From Limnoperna fortunei (lineage: Eukaryota > Mollusca > Bivalvia > Mytilida > Modiolidae): a stretch of 64,000 bases of DNA. Both the position numbers and the translations under genes were made by a program. This document shows, piece after piece, positions 11,496 through 24,235 of this stretch (position 1 is its first letter; every line of letters starts with the position of its first letter). The DNA is taken from the NCBI GenBank assembly GCA_944474755.1, contig OX104122.1:2598751-2662750 (forward strand), written 5' to 3'. The notes below the pieces were generated by a model. That model was not told where the DNA came from and did not search any database. It saw only the letters and a list, made by a program, of their open reading frames with translations.

Positions 11496-13033
11496 GAGTA
11501 AAATGTTCTTCTTATTAAGGCGCAACTTTGTCACATTTGAAGCGAAGTGATTTGACTTCATTTTATAGGAGTTATCTCCCATTATATATGTAACTGATTG
11601 GTTTTTCACATAGTACTCATAAACTATAAATGACAGAGGGAAAGGAAAGAGTGCAAAATGTTGATCTCCTAAAGGAGCAACTTTGTTACATTTACAGAAA
11701 AAGGATTTGACTTCATTTTATAGGAGTTATCTCCCATTATATATGTAACTTATTGGTTTTTTACACGTTACTCATTAACTATTAATGATACAAGGAAACT
11801 AAAGAGTGCAAAATGTTGGTCTTTTAAAGGAGCAACTTTGTTACATTTCCAGGGAAAGGATTTGACTTCATTTTATAGGAGTTATCTCCCATTATATATG
11901 TAACTTATTGGTTTTTCACATGTTACTCATTAACTATTGATGATAAAGGGAAACTAAAGAGTGCAAAATGTTGATCTTTTAAAGGAGCAACTTTGTTACT
12001 TTTAAAGGGAAAGGATTTGACTTCATTTTATAGGAGTTATCTCCCATTATATATGTAACTGATTTGTTTTTTACATGTTACTCATTACCTATTAATGATA
12101 AAGGGAAACTATAGAGTGCAAAATGTTGGTCTTTTAATGGAGCAACTTTGTTACATTTACAAGGAAAGGATTTGACTTCATTTTATAGGAGTTATCTCCC
12201 ATTATATATGTAACTTATTGGTTTTTCACATGTTACTCATTAACTATTAATGATAAAGGGAAACTAAAGAGTGCAAAATGTTGGACTTTTAATGGAGCAA
12301 CTTTGTTAGATTCTCAAGGAAATGATTTGACTTCATTTTATAGGAGTTATCTCCCATTAAATATGTAACTTATTGGTTTTTCACATGTTACTCATTAACT
12401 ATTAATGATAAAGGTAAACTAAAGAGTGCAAAATGTTGGTATTTTAATGGAGCAACTTTGTTACATTTACAAGGAAAGGATTTGACTTCATTTTATAGGA
12501 GTTATCTCCCATTATATATGTAACTTATTCCTTTTTCACATGTTACTCATTAACATTTGATGATAAAGGGAAACTAAAGAGTGCAAAATGTTGATCTCTT
12601 AAAGGAGCAACTTTGTTACATTTTCAGGGAAAGGATTTGACTTCATTTTATAGGAGTTATCTACCATTATATATGTAGCTTATTGGTTTTTCACATGTTT
12701 CTCATTAACTATTAATGATAAAGGGAAACTAAAGAGTGCAAAATGTTGGTCTTTTAATGGAGCAACTTTGTTACATTTACAAGGAAAGGATTTGACTTCA
12801 TTTTATAGGAGTTATCTCCCATTATATATGTAACTTATTGTTTTTTCACATGTTACTCATTAACATTTGATGATAAAGGGAAACTAAAGAGTGCAAAATG
12901 TTGATCTCTTCAAGGAGCAACTTTGTTACATTTTCAGGGAAAGGATTTGACTTCATTTTATAGGAGTTATCTCCCATTATATATGTAACTTATTGGTTTT
13001 TCACATGTTACTCATTAACTATTAATGATAGAG
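11496..13033 (+). repeat. 155-bp core array of E6, about 10 monomers
   Basis: 155-bp period. Monomers near 12,540 and 12,850 share the unusual TAACATTTGATGATAAAGG segment, suggesting a local 310-bp duplication at the 3' side of the array. Confidence 0.92.
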
Positions 13034-13405
13034 GCATGGGGTCTTCACCATAAACCCTCATGTCATTTGACCTTGAAAACTTGTATGGGTCAAGGTCACG
13101 TACTAGTTTTGACCTTTGCTATTTTTAAAGATATTGAAATTATTTTCTTCCTAAAATGTTCTATTAATAATTACGAGTAAATTAAGACAAGCCGTGAAAA
13201 GTTGTATCACAATTTTATAAGAGTTATCTCTCTTAGAATACCAATATGTAGCAAATAATACAAAATAATTTCTTTTATAAATATTTATAGCAAAATTATA
13301 ACATTTCGCAAAAAGTTGATTATTTTGAATGTCATCACATAATACCAAATGAATATAAGTATGGAAAGACCCTCAAATGTTCAACCGAACAGTTGATCTT
13401 TAATT

Positions 13406-13435
13406 AGGTCTTTCCACCTTTCTGTGGAAAGACCT
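13406..13435. other. 5' terminal hairpin of E7
   Basis: Perfect 12-bp stem and 6-nt loop, identical to the E4 hairpin. It directly abuts the CTTTAATT end of E6. Confidence 0.9.
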
Positions 13436-13866
13436 ATAGTTATTGTTCTGATTATTATTATTATTATTATTATTATTCTTTTCTCTTTTCTTCCGCCAAC
13501 TTATTTCGGTGTCTGGTTTTTTTACTTCGCGACATGTCGCTTTGATATTTTATATCTGATATCGGTTACCCATTGCGCTTTCGCAGTTCACCCTGACTGA
13601 CCGCACCCTTTTCCTTTACGGAGTTATCTCCCCTTTTACTAAAAAGCTTGTTCATGCTACTCCTCCTAAACCAAAAAAGATAGCAATACCGAACCTTTAC
13701 CAAAATGTGTCCTATATCCTTGCGCAATTTTGGGACAGATTGATTGAAGGGTTCTGACGACATCTTATAGGAGTTATCTCCCTTTAAATAAAAGTAGTAA
13801 GTGATATTCACACAAATCTCAACAACTAAAAGAGATAGAGGCCTGGGGTCTTCACCATAGATCATC

Positions 13867-13913
13867 TTGACCTTTGACCTTGAAAATGGACACAAGGTCA
13901 AAGGTCAAGGTCA
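13867..13913. promoter_or_regulatory. AGGTCA palindrome in E7 head
   Basis: Perfect inverted DR1 arms (13,867-13,882 and 13,893-13,908) and a third AGGTCA at 13,908-13,913. Confidence 0.42.
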
Positions 13914-13984
13914 CGTTCTAAATTTTGCTATTTGCTTGTTCGCGCTACTCCTCTGAAACGGTAAAAGATACATAAACACTTATT

Positions 13985-15679
13985 GAGAGTAAAATGTTCG
14001 TCTTATTAAGACACAACTTTGTCACATTTGTAGCGAAGTAATTTGACTTCATTTTATAGGAGTTATCTCCCATTATATATGTAACTGATTGGTTTTTCAC
14101 ATGGTACTCATTACCTATTAATGATAAAGGGAAACGAAAGAGTGCAAAATGTTGGTCTCTTAAAGGAGCAACTTTTTTACATTTATAGGGAAAGGATTTG
14201 ACTTCATTTTATGGGAGTTATCTCCCATTATATATGTAACTTATTGGTTTTTTACATGTTACTCATTAACTATCAATGATAAAGGGAAACGAAAGAGTGC
14301 AAAATGTTAATCTCTTAAAGGAGCAAATTTGTTACATTTATAAGGAAAGGATTTGACTTCATTTTATAGGAGTTATCTCCCATTATATAAGTTACTGATT
14401 GGTTTTTCGCATGATACTCATTAACTATTAATGATAGAGGGAAACTAAAGACTGCAAAATGTTGACCTCTTAAAGGAGCAACTTTGTTACATTTACAGGT
14501 AAAGGATTTGACTTCATTTTATAGGAGTTATCTCCCATTATATATGTTACTGATTGGTGTTTTACATGTTACTCATTAACTATTAATGATAAAGGGAAAC
14601 GAAAGAGTGCAAAATGTTGGTCTCTTAAAGGAGCAACTTTGTTACATTTATAGGGAAAGGATTTGACTTCATTTTATAGGAGTTATCTCCCATTATATAA
14701 GTAACTGATTGGTTTTTCGCATGATACTCATTAACTATTAATGATAGAGGGAAACTAAAGACTGCAAAATGTTGACCTCTTAAAGGAGCAACTTTGTAAC
14801 ATTTACAGGTAAAGGATTTGACTTCATTTTATAGGAGTTATCTCCCATTATATATGTAACTGATTGGTTTTTTACATGTTACTCATTAACTATTAATGAT
14901 AAAGGGAAACGATAGAGTGCAAAATGTTGGCCTCTTAAAGTAGCAACTTTGTTACATTTATAGGGAAAGGATTTGACTTCATTTTATAGGAGTTATCTCC
15001 CATTATATAAGTAACTGATTGGTTTTTCGCATGATACTCATTAACTATTAATGATAGAGGGAAACTAAAGACTGCAAAATGTTGACCTCTTAAAGGAGCA
15101 ACTTTGTTACATTTACAGGTAAAGGATTTGACTTCATTTTATAGGAGTTATCTCCCATTATATATGTAACTGATTGGTTTTTTACATGTTACTCATTAAC
15201 TATTAATGATAAAGGGAAACGAAAGAGTGCAAAATGTTGATCTCTTAAAGGAGCAACTTTGTTACATTTACAGGTAAAGGATTTGACTTCATTTTATGGG
15301 AGTTATCTCCCATTATATATGTAACTTATTCGTTTTTTACATGTTACTCATTAACTATCAATGATAAAGGGAAACGAAAGAGTGCAAAATGTTGGTCTCT
15401 TAAAGTAGCAGCTTTGTTACATTTATAGGGAAAGGATTTGACTTCATTTTATAGGAGTTATCTCCCATTATATAAGTAACTGATTGGTTTTTCGCATGAT
15501 ACTCATTAACTATTAATGATAAAGGGAAACTAAAGACTGCAAAATGTTGATCTCTTAAAGGAGCAACTTTGTTACATTTACAGGTAAAGGATTTGACTTC
15601 ATTTTATAGGAGTTATCTCCCATTATATATGTAACTTATTGGTTTTTTACATGTAACTCATTAACTATTAATGATAGAG
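13985..15679 (+). repeat. 155-bp core array of E7, 310-bp dimer organisation
   Basis: About 11 monomers. The variant TTTTCGCATGATACTC with AAAGACTGCAAAATG recurs at 14,409, 14,719, 15,029 and 15,494, at spacings of 310, 310 and 465 bp. This shows a two-monomer higher-order repeat with one extra unit inserted. Confidence 0.92.
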
Positions 15680-16453
15680 GCATGGGGTCTTCACCATAGA
15701 CCCTCATGCCCTTTGATCTTGAAAACTTGTATGGGTCAAGGTCACGTACTAGTTTTTGAACTTTGCTATTTTTAAAGATATTGAAATTATTTTCGTCTTA
15801 AAATGTTCTATTAATAATTACGAGTAAATAAAGACATGGCGTTAAAAGTTGTATAAAACTTTTATAAGAGTTATCTCTCTTAGAATGCCAATCTGTAACA
15901 AATAATATAAAATAATTTCTATTTTAAATATTTATAGCAAAGTTATAACATTTTGCAAAAAGATGATTATTTTAAATGTCATCATGTAATACAAAATTAA
16001 AATTAATATGGAAAGACCCTCAAATGTTCAACCGAACAGTTGATCTTTAATTATTATTATTATTCTTTTCTCTTTTCTTCCGCCAACTTATTTCGGTGTC
16101 TGGTTTTTTTACTTCGCGACATGTCGCTTTGATATTTTATATCTGATATCGGTTACCCATTGCGCTTTCGCAGTTCACCCTGACTGACCGCACCCTTTTC
16201 CTTTACGGAGTTATCTCCCCTTTTACTAAAAAGCTTGTTCATGCTACTCCTCCTAAACCAAAAAAGATAGCAATGCCGAACCTTTACCAAAATGTGTCCT
16301 ATATCCTTGCGCAACTTTGGGACAGATTGATTGAAGGGTTCTGACGACATCTTATAGGAGTTATCTCCCTTTAAATAAAAGTAGTAAGTGATATTCAAAC
16401 AAATCTCAACAACTAAAAGAGATAGAGGCCTGGGGTCTTCACCATAGATCATC

Positions 16454-16500
16454 TTGACCTTTGACCTTGAAAATGGACACAAGGTCAAAGGTCAAAGTCA
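16454..16500. promoter_or_regulatory. AGGTCA palindrome in E8 head, third half-site mutated
   Basis: Inverted DR1 arms at 16,454-16,469 and 16,480-16,495 are intact, but the third half-site reads AAGTCA. Motif evidence only. Confidence 0.4.
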
Positions 16501-16573
16501 CGTTCTAAATTTTGCTATTTGCTTGTTCGCGCTACTCCTCTGAAACGGTAAAAGATAGATAAACACTTATTGA

Positions 16574-18109
16574 GAGTAAAATGTTCGTCTAATTAAGACA
16601 CAACTTTGTCACATTTGGAGCGAAGTAATTTGACTTCATTTTATAGGAGTTATCTCCCATTATATATGTAACTGATTGGTTTTTCACATGGTACTCATTA
16701 CCTATTAATGATAAAGGGAAACGAAAGAGTGCAAAATGTTGGTCTCTTAAAGGAGCAACTTTTTTACATTTATAGGGAAAGGATTTGACTTCATTTTATG
16801 GGAGTTATCTCCCATTATATATGTAACTGATTGGTTTTTTACATGTTACTCATTAACTATCAATGATAAAGGGAAACGAAAGAGTGCAAAATGTTGGTCT
16901 CTTAAAGGAGCAACTTTGTTACATTTATAGGGAAAGGATTTGACTTCATTTTATAGGAGTTATCTCCCATTATATATGTAACTGATTGGTTTTTTACATG
17001 TTTCTCATTAACTATTAATGATAAAGGGAAACGAAAGAGTCCAAAATGTTGGTCTCTTAAAGTAGCAGCTTTGTTACATTTATAGGGAAATGATTTGACT
17101 TCATTTTATAGGAGTTATCTCCCATTATATATGCAACTTATTGGTTTTTTACATGTTACTCATTAACTATTAATGATAAAGGGAAACGAAAGAGTGCAAA
17201 ATGTTTGTCTCTTAAAGGATCAACTTTGTTACATTTATAGGGCAAGGATTTGACTTCATTTTATAGGAGTTATCTCCCATTATATAAGTAACTGATTGGT
17301 TTTTCGCATGATACTCATTAACTATTAATGATAGAGGGAAACTTAAGACTGCAAAATGTTGACCTCTTAAAGGAGCAACTTTGTTACTTTACAGGTAAAG
17401 GATTTGACTTCATTTTATAGGAGTTATCTCCCATTATATATGTAACTGATTGGTTTTTTACATGTTACTCATTAACTATTAAAAATAAAGGGAAACGAAA
17501 GAGTGCAAAATGTTGGTCTCTTAAAGTCACAGCTTTGTTACATTTATAGGGAAACGATTTGACTTCATTTTATAGGAGTTATCTCCCATTATATATGCAA
17601 CTTATTGGTTTTTTACATATTACTCATTAACTATCAATGATAAAGGGAAACGAAAGAGTGCAAAATGTTGGTCTCTTAAAGGAGCAACTTTGTTACATTT
17701 ATAGGGAAAGGATTTGACTTCATTTTATAGGAGTTATCTCCCATTATATATGTAACTGATTGGTTTTTTACATGTTACTCATTAACTATTAATGATAAAG
17801 GGAAACGAAAGATTGCAAAATGTTGGTCTCTTAAAGTAGCAGCTTTGTTACATTTATAGGGAAAGGATTTAACTTCATTCTATAGGAGTTATCTCCCATT
17901 ATATATGCAACTTATTGGTTTTTTACATGTTACTCATTAACTATTAATGATAAAGGGAAACTAAAGACTGCAAAATGTTGGTCTCTTAAAGGAGCAACTT
18001 TGTTACATTTACAGGTAAAGGATTTGACTTCATTTTATAGGAGTTATCTCCCATTATATATGTAACTTATTGGTTTTTTACTTGTAACTCATTAACTATT
18101 AATGATAGA
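16574..18109 (+). repeat. 155-bp core array of E8, about 10 monomers
   Basis: 155-bp period. The variants AAAGTAGCAGCTTTG and TATATGCAACTTATTGG recur in several monomers, again showing local unit duplication. Confidence 0.92.
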
Positions 18110-18483
18110 GGCATGGGGTCTTCACCATAGACCCTCATGCCCTTTGATCTTGAAAACTTGTATGGGTCAAGGTCACGTACTAGTTTTTGACCTTTGCTAT
18201 TTTTAAAGATATTAAAATTATTTTCGTCTTAAAATGTTCTATTAATAATTACGAGTAAATAAAGACATGGCGTCAAAAGTTGTATAAAACTTTTATCATA
18301 GTTATCTCTCTTAGAATGCAAATCTGTAGCAAATAATATAAAATAATTTCTATTTTAAATATTTATAGCAAAGTTATAACATTTTGCAAAAAGATGATTA
18401 TTTTAAATGTCATCATGTATTACAAAATTAAAATTAATATGGAAAGACCCTCAAATGTTCAAACGAACAGTTGATCTTTAATT

Positions 18484-18513
18484 AGGTCTTTCCACCTTTC
18501 TGTGGAAAGACCT
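18484..18513. other. 5' terminal hairpin of E9
   Basis: Same 30-nt perfect hairpin as in E4 and E7. Confidence 0.9.
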
Positions 18514-18935
18514 ATAGTTATTGTTCTGATTATTATTATTATTATTCTTTTCTCATTTCTTCCGCCAACTTATTTCGGTGTCTGGTTTTTTTACTTCGCG
18601 ACATGTCGCTTTGATATTTTATATCTGATATCGGTTACCCATTGCGCTTTCGCAGTTCACCCTGACTGACCGCACCCTTTTCCTTTTAGGAGTTATCTCC
18701 CCTTTTACTAAAAAGCTTGTTCATGCTACTCCTCCTAAACCAAAAAAGATAGCAATACCAAACCTTTACCAAAATGTGTCCTGTATCCTTGCGCAACTTT
18801 GGGACAGATTGATTGAAGGGTTCTGACAACATCTTATAGGAGTTATCTCCCTTTAAATAAAAGTAGTAAGTGATATTCAAACAAATCTCAACAACTAAAA
18901 GAGATAGAGGCCTGGGGTCTTCACCATAGATCATC

Positions 18936-18982
18936 TTGACCTTTGACCTTGAAAATGGACACAAGGTCAAAGGTCAAGGTCA
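18936..18982. promoter_or_regulatory. AGGTCA palindrome in E9 head
   Basis: Perfect inverted DR1 arms (18,936-18,951 and 18,962-18,977) plus a third AGGTCA at 18,977-18,982. Confidence 0.42.
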
Positions 18983-19055
18983 CGTTCTAAATTTTGCTAT
19001 TTGCTTGTTCGCGCTACTCCTCTGAAACGGTAAAAGATAGATAAACACTTATTGA

Positions 19056-21362
19056 GAGTAAAATGTTCGTCTTATTAAGACGCAACTTTGTCACATTTGG
19101 AGCGAAGTAATTTGACTTCATTTCATAGGAGTTATCTCCCATTATATATGTAACTGATTGGTTTTTCACATGGTACTCATTACCTATTAATGATAAAGGG
19201 AAACGAAAGAGTGCAAAATGTTGGTCTCTTAAAGGAGCAACTTTTCTACATTTATAGGGAAAGGATTTGACTTCATTTTATAGGAGTTATCTCCCATTAT
19301 ATATGTAACTTACTGGTTTTTTACATGTTACTCATTCACTATTAATGATAAAGGGAAACTAAAGAGTGGAAAATGTTGACCTCTTAAAGGAGCAACTTTG
19401 TTACATTTACAGGGAAAGGATTTGACTTCATTTTATAGGAGTTATCTCCCATTATATATGTAACTTATTGGTTTTTTACATGTTACTCATTAACTATTAA
19501 CGATAAAGGTAAAGTAAAGAGTGCAAAATGTTGATCTCTTAAAGGAGCAACTTTGTTACATTTACAGGGAAAGGATTTGACTTCATTTTATAGGAGTTAT
19601 CTCCCATTATATATTTAACTGATTGGTTTTTCACATGGTACTTATTTATTATTAATGATAGAGGGAAAGTAAACAGTGCAAAATGTTGATCTCTTAAAGG
19701 AGCAACTTTGTTACATTTACAGGAAAAGGATTTGACTTCATTTTATAGGAGTTATCTCCCATTATATATGTAACTTATTGGTTTTTTACATGTTACTCAT
19801 TAACTATTAATGATAAAGGGAAAGTAAAGAGTGCAAAATGTTGGCTTTTTACAGGAGCAACTTTGTTACATTTACAGGGAAAGGATTTGACTTCTTTTTA
19901 TAGGAGTTATCTCCCATTATATATTTAACTGATTGGTTTTTCACATGTTACTCATTAACTATTCATGATAAAGGGAAAGTAAAGAGTGCAAAATGTTGGT
20001 CTTTTACAGGAGCAACTTTGTTACATTTACAGGGAAAGGATTTGACTTCATTTTATAGGAGTTATCTCCCATTATATATGTAACTGATTGGTTTTTCGCA
20101 CGGCACTCATTAACTATTAATGATAGAGGGAAACTAAAGAGTGCAAAATGTTGATCTCTTAAAGGAGCAACTTTGTTACATTTACAAGTAAAGGATTTGA
20201 CTTCATTTTATAGAAGTTATCTCCCATTATATATTTAACTTATTGGTTTTTTACAAGTTACTCATTAACTATTAATGATAAAGGGAAACGAAAGAGTGCA
20301 AAATGTTGGTCTTTTAAAGGAGCAAATTTGTTGCATTTCTAAGGAAAGGATTTGACCTCATTTTATAGGAGTTATCTCCCATTATATATATAACTGATTG
20401 GTTTTTTACATGGTACTCATTAACTATTAATGATAAAGGGAAACGAAAGAGTGCAAAATGTTGGTCTCTTAAAGGAGCAACTTTGTTACATTTATAGGGA
20501 CAACATTTGACTTCATTTTATATGAGTTGTCTCCCATTATATATGTAACTTATTGGTTTTTTACATGGTACTCATTAACTATTAACGATAAAGGGAAACG
20601 AAAGAGTGCAAAATGTTGGTCTCTTAAAGGAGCAACTTTGTTACATTATAGGGACAAAATTTGACTTCATTTTATAGGAGTTATCTCCCATTATATATTT
20701 AACTTATTGGTTTTTTACATGTTACTCATTAACTATTAATGATAAAGCGAAACGAAAGAGGGCAAAATGTTAATCTCTTAAAGGAGCAACTTTGTTACAT
20801 TTGCAGGGAAAGGATTTGACTTCATTTTATAGGAGTTATCTCCCATTATATATGTAACTTATTGATTTTTCACATGGTACCCATTACTTTTAATGATAGA
20901 GGGAAACTAAAGAGTGCAAAATGTTTACCTCTTAAAGGAGCAACTATGTTACATTTACAGGGAAAGGATTTTACTTCATTTTATGGGAGTTATCTCCCAT
21001 TATATTTGTAATTTATTAGTTTTTCATATGTAACTCATCAACTATTTATGATAAAGGGAAATCAAAGAGTGCAAAATGTTGGTCTCTTTAAGGAGCAACT
21101 TTGTTACTTATAGAGAAAGGATTTGACTTCATTTTATAAGAGTTATCTCCCAATATATATTTAACTGATTGGCTTTTCACATGGTACTCATTAACTATTA
21201 ATGATAGAGGGAAACTAAAGAGTGGAAAATGTTGATCTCTTAAAGGAACAACTTTCTCACATTTACAGGAAAAGGATTTGACTTCATTTTATAAGAGTTA
21301 TCTCCCATTATAGATGTAACTTATTTTTTTTTCACTTGTAACTCATTAACTATTAATGATAG
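19056..21362 (+). repeat. 155-bp core array of E9, about 15 monomers
   Basis: 155-bp period. It is more heterogeneous than the other arrays, with single-base indels and lesions near 20,640, 20,890 and 21,100. This suggests an older or less homogenised array. Confidence 0.9.
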
Positions 21363-22140
21363 AGGCATGGGGTCTTCACCATAGACCCTCATGCTAGTTG
21401 ACCTTGAAAACTTGTATGGGTCAAGGTCACGTACTAGTTTTTTTACCTTTTCTATTTTTAAAGATAATGAAATTATTTTCGTCTTAAAATGTTCTATTAA
21501 TAATTACGAGTAAATAAAGACATGGCGTTAAACGTTGTAGAAAACTTTTATCAGAGTTATCTCTCTTAGAATGCTAATCTGTAGCAAATAATATAAAATA
21601 ATTTCTATTTTAAATATTTATAGCAAAGTTATAACATTTTGCAAAAAGATGATTATTTTAAATGTCATCATGTAATACAAAATTAAAATTAATATGGAAA
21701 GACCCTCAAATGTTCAACTGAACAGTTGATCTTTAATTATAATTATTATTATTTTCTCTTTTCTTCCACCAACTTATTTCGGTGTCTGGTTTTTTCACTT
21801 CGCGACATGTCGCTTTGATATTTTATATCTGATATCGGTTACCCTTTGCGCTTTCGCAGTTCACCCTGACTGACCGCACCCTTTTCCTTTACGGAGTTAT
21901 CTCCCCTTTTACTAAAAAGCTTGTTCCTGCTACTCCTCCTTAACCAAAAAAGATACCAATACCAAACCTTTACCAAAATGTGTCCTATATTCTTGCGCAA
22001 CTTTGGGACAGATTGATTGAAGGGTTCTGACGACATCTTATAGGAGTTATCTCCCTTTAAATAAAAGTAGTAAGTGATATTCAAACCAATCTCAGCAACT
22101 AAAAGAGATAGAGGCCTGGGGTCTTCACTTTAGACCATCA

Positions 22141-22186
22141 TGGCCTTTGACCTTGAAAATGGACACAAGGTCAGAGGTCAAGGTCA
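22141..22186. promoter_or_regulatory. Degraded AGGTCA palindrome in E10 head
   Basis: The right arm is AGGTCAGAGGTCA (22,168-22,180), followed by a third AGGTCA. The left arm is changed to TGGCC. The DR1 spacing is kept with G as spacer. Confidence 0.35.
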
Positions 22187-22257
22187 CGTTCTAAATTTTG
22201 ACATTTGCTTGTGTCCGCTACTCCTTTAAAACGGTAAAAGATAGATAAACACTTATT

Positions 22258-23330
22258 GAGGGTAAAATATTCGTCTTAGTAAGGCGCAACTTTGTCACAT
22301 TTGGAGGGAAGTAATTTGACTTCATTTTATAGGAGTTATCTCCCATTAAATATGTAACTGATTGGTTTTTCACATGGTACTCATTAACTATTAATGATAG
22401 AGGGAAACGAAAGTGTGCAAAATGTTGGTCTCTTAAAGGAGTAACTTTGTTACATTTATAGGGAAAGGATTTGACTTCATTTTATCGGAGTTATCTCCCA
22501 TTATATATGTAACTTATTGGTTTTTTACATGTTACTCATTAACTATTAATGATAAAGGGAAACGAAAGAGTGCAAAATGTTGGTCTCTTAAAGGAGCAAC
22601 TTTGTTACATTTATAGGTAAAGGATTTGACTTCATTTTATAGGAGTTATCTCCCATTATAGATGTAACTAATTGGTTTTTTACATGTTACTCATTAACTA
22701 TTAATGACAAAGGGAAACTAAAGAGTGCAAAATGTTGGTCTCTTAAAGGAGCAACTTTGTTACATTTGTAGGGAAAGGATTTGACGTCATTTTATAGGAG
22801 TTATCTCCCATTATATATGTAACTGATTGGTTTTTCACATGGTTCTCATTGACTATTAATGATAGAGGGAAACTAAAGAGTGCAAAATGTTGATCTCTTA
22901 AAGGAGCAACTTTGTCACATTACAGGAAAAGGATTTTTAGTCATCCTGTAGCAGTTATCTCCCATTATATTTGAAATTTATTAGTTTTTCACATGTAACT
23001 CATTAACTATTAATGATAAAGGGAAAGTAAAGAGTGCAAAATGTTGGTCTTTAACAGGAGCAACTTTGTTACATTGACAGGTAAAGGATTTTACTTCATT
23101 TTATAGGAGTTATCTCCCATTATATATGTAACTTATTGGTTTTTTGCATGTTACTCATTAACTATTAATGATAAAGGGACACGAAAGAGTGCAAAATGTT
23201 GGTCTCTTAAAGGAGCAACTTTGCTACATTTATAGGGAAAGGATTTGACTTCATTCTATAGGAGTTATCTCCCATTATATATGTAACTGATTGGTTTTTC
23301 ACTTGTAACTCATTAACTATTAATGATAGA
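22258..23330 (+). repeat. 155-bp core array of E10, about 7 monomers
   Basis: 155-bp period and the same total length as the E2 array (1,073 bp), although sequence variants differ. One monomer near 22,930 is locally scrambled (TTTTTAGTCATCCTGTAGC). Confidence 0.9.
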
Positions 23331-24105
23331 GGCATGGGGTCTTCACCATAGACCCTCATGCCCTTTGACCTTGAAAACTTGTATGGGTCAAGGTCACGTA
23401 CTAGTTTTTGACCTTTGCTATTTTTAAAGATATTGAAATTATTTTCGTCCTAAAATGTTCTATTAATAATTACGAGTAAATAAAGACATGGCGTTAAAAG
23501 CTGTATAAAACTTTTATAAGAGTTATCTCTCTTTGAATGCCAATCTGTAGCAAATAATATAAAATAATTTCTATTTTAAATATTGATAGCAAAGTTATAA
23601 CATTTTGCAAAAAGATGATTATTTTAAATGTCATCATGTAATACAAAATTAAAATTAATATGGAAAGACCCTCAAATGTTCAACCGAACAGTTGATCTTT
23701 AATTATTATTATTATTCTTTTCTCTTTTCTTCCGCCAACTTATTTCGGTGTCTGGTTTTTTTACTTCGCGACATGTCGCTTTGATATTTTATATCTGATA
23801 TCGGTTACCCATTGCGCTTTCGCAGTTCACCCTGACTGACCGCACCCTTTTCCTTTTAGGAGTTATCTCCCCTTTTACTAAAAAGCTTGTTCATTCTACT
23901 CCTCCTAAACCAAAAAAGATAGCAATACCAAACCTTTACCAAAATGTGTCCTATATCCTTGCGCAACTTTGGGACAAATTGATTGAAGGGTTTTGACGAC
24001 ATCTTATAGGAGTTATCTCCCTTTAAATAAAAGTAGTAAGTGATATTCAAACAAATCTCAACAACTAAAAGAGATAGAGGCCTGGGGTCTTCACCATAGA
24101 TCATC

Positions 24106-24152
24106 TTGACCTTTGACCTTGAAAATGGATACAAGGTCACAGGTCAAGGTCA
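24106..24152. promoter_or_regulatory. AGGTCA palindrome in E11 head, changed spacer
   Basis: The left arm TTGACCTTTGACCTTG is intact. The right arm reads AGGTCACAGGTCA (24,134-24,146), then AGGTCA. Half-sites are kept while the spacer varies. Confidence 0.4.
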
Positions 24153-24235
24153 CGTTCTAAATTTTGCTATTTGCTTGTTCGCGCTACTCCTCTGAAACGG
24201 AAAAAGATAGATAAACACTTATTGAGAGTAAAATG

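Larger units (their letters stand above)
10972..13405 (+). mobile_element. E6: Helentron/pearl-like element, near-identical duplicate of E5 over its first 1.6 kb
   Basis: It starts at (TTA)n without a 5' hairpin. Parts are head (to 11,495), ten monomers (11,496-13,033) and tail (13,034-13,405) ending CTTTAATT, immediately before the 5' hairpin of E7. The head differs from E5 by about one substitution and one TTA unit. E5/E6 is therefore a recent tandem duplication or gene-conversion pair. Confidence 0.65.
13406..16052 (+). mobile_element. E7: complete Helentron/pearl-like element
   Basis: It has the 5' hairpin (13,406-13,435), a longer (TTA)n, head (to 13,984), eleven core monomers (13,985-15,679), tail (15,680-16,052) and the standard 3' end. 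The head frame of 111 codons (13,566-13,901, minus) is intact here, as in E2 and E8. Confidence 0.7.
16053..18483 (+). mobile_element. E8: Helentron/pearl-like element lacking its 5' hairpin
   Basis: It starts at (TTA)n after E7. Parts are head (to 16,573), ten monomers (16,574-18,109) and tail (18,110-18,483). The tail ends ATCTTTAATT just before the E9 hairpin. Confidence 0.65.
18484..21738 (+). mobile_element. E9: complete Helentron/pearl-like element
   Basis: Parts are 5' hairpin (18,484-18,513), (TTA)n, head (to 19,055), fifteen monomers (19,056-21,362), tail (21,363-21,738) and the 3' end with GTTCAACTGAACAGTTG. The hairpin loop region of this tail is altered (AACTG instead of AACCG), which improves pairing around GTTCAACTGAAC. 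Confidence 0.7.
21739..23703 (+). mobile_element. E10: Helentron/pearl-like element lacking its 5' hairpin
   Basis: It starts at an interrupted TTA tract (ATAATTATT) after E9. Parts are head (to 22,257), seven monomers (22,258-23,330) and tail (23,331-23,703). The head has several private changes (CCACCAACTT, GGGTAAAATATTCG). Confidence 0.62.
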
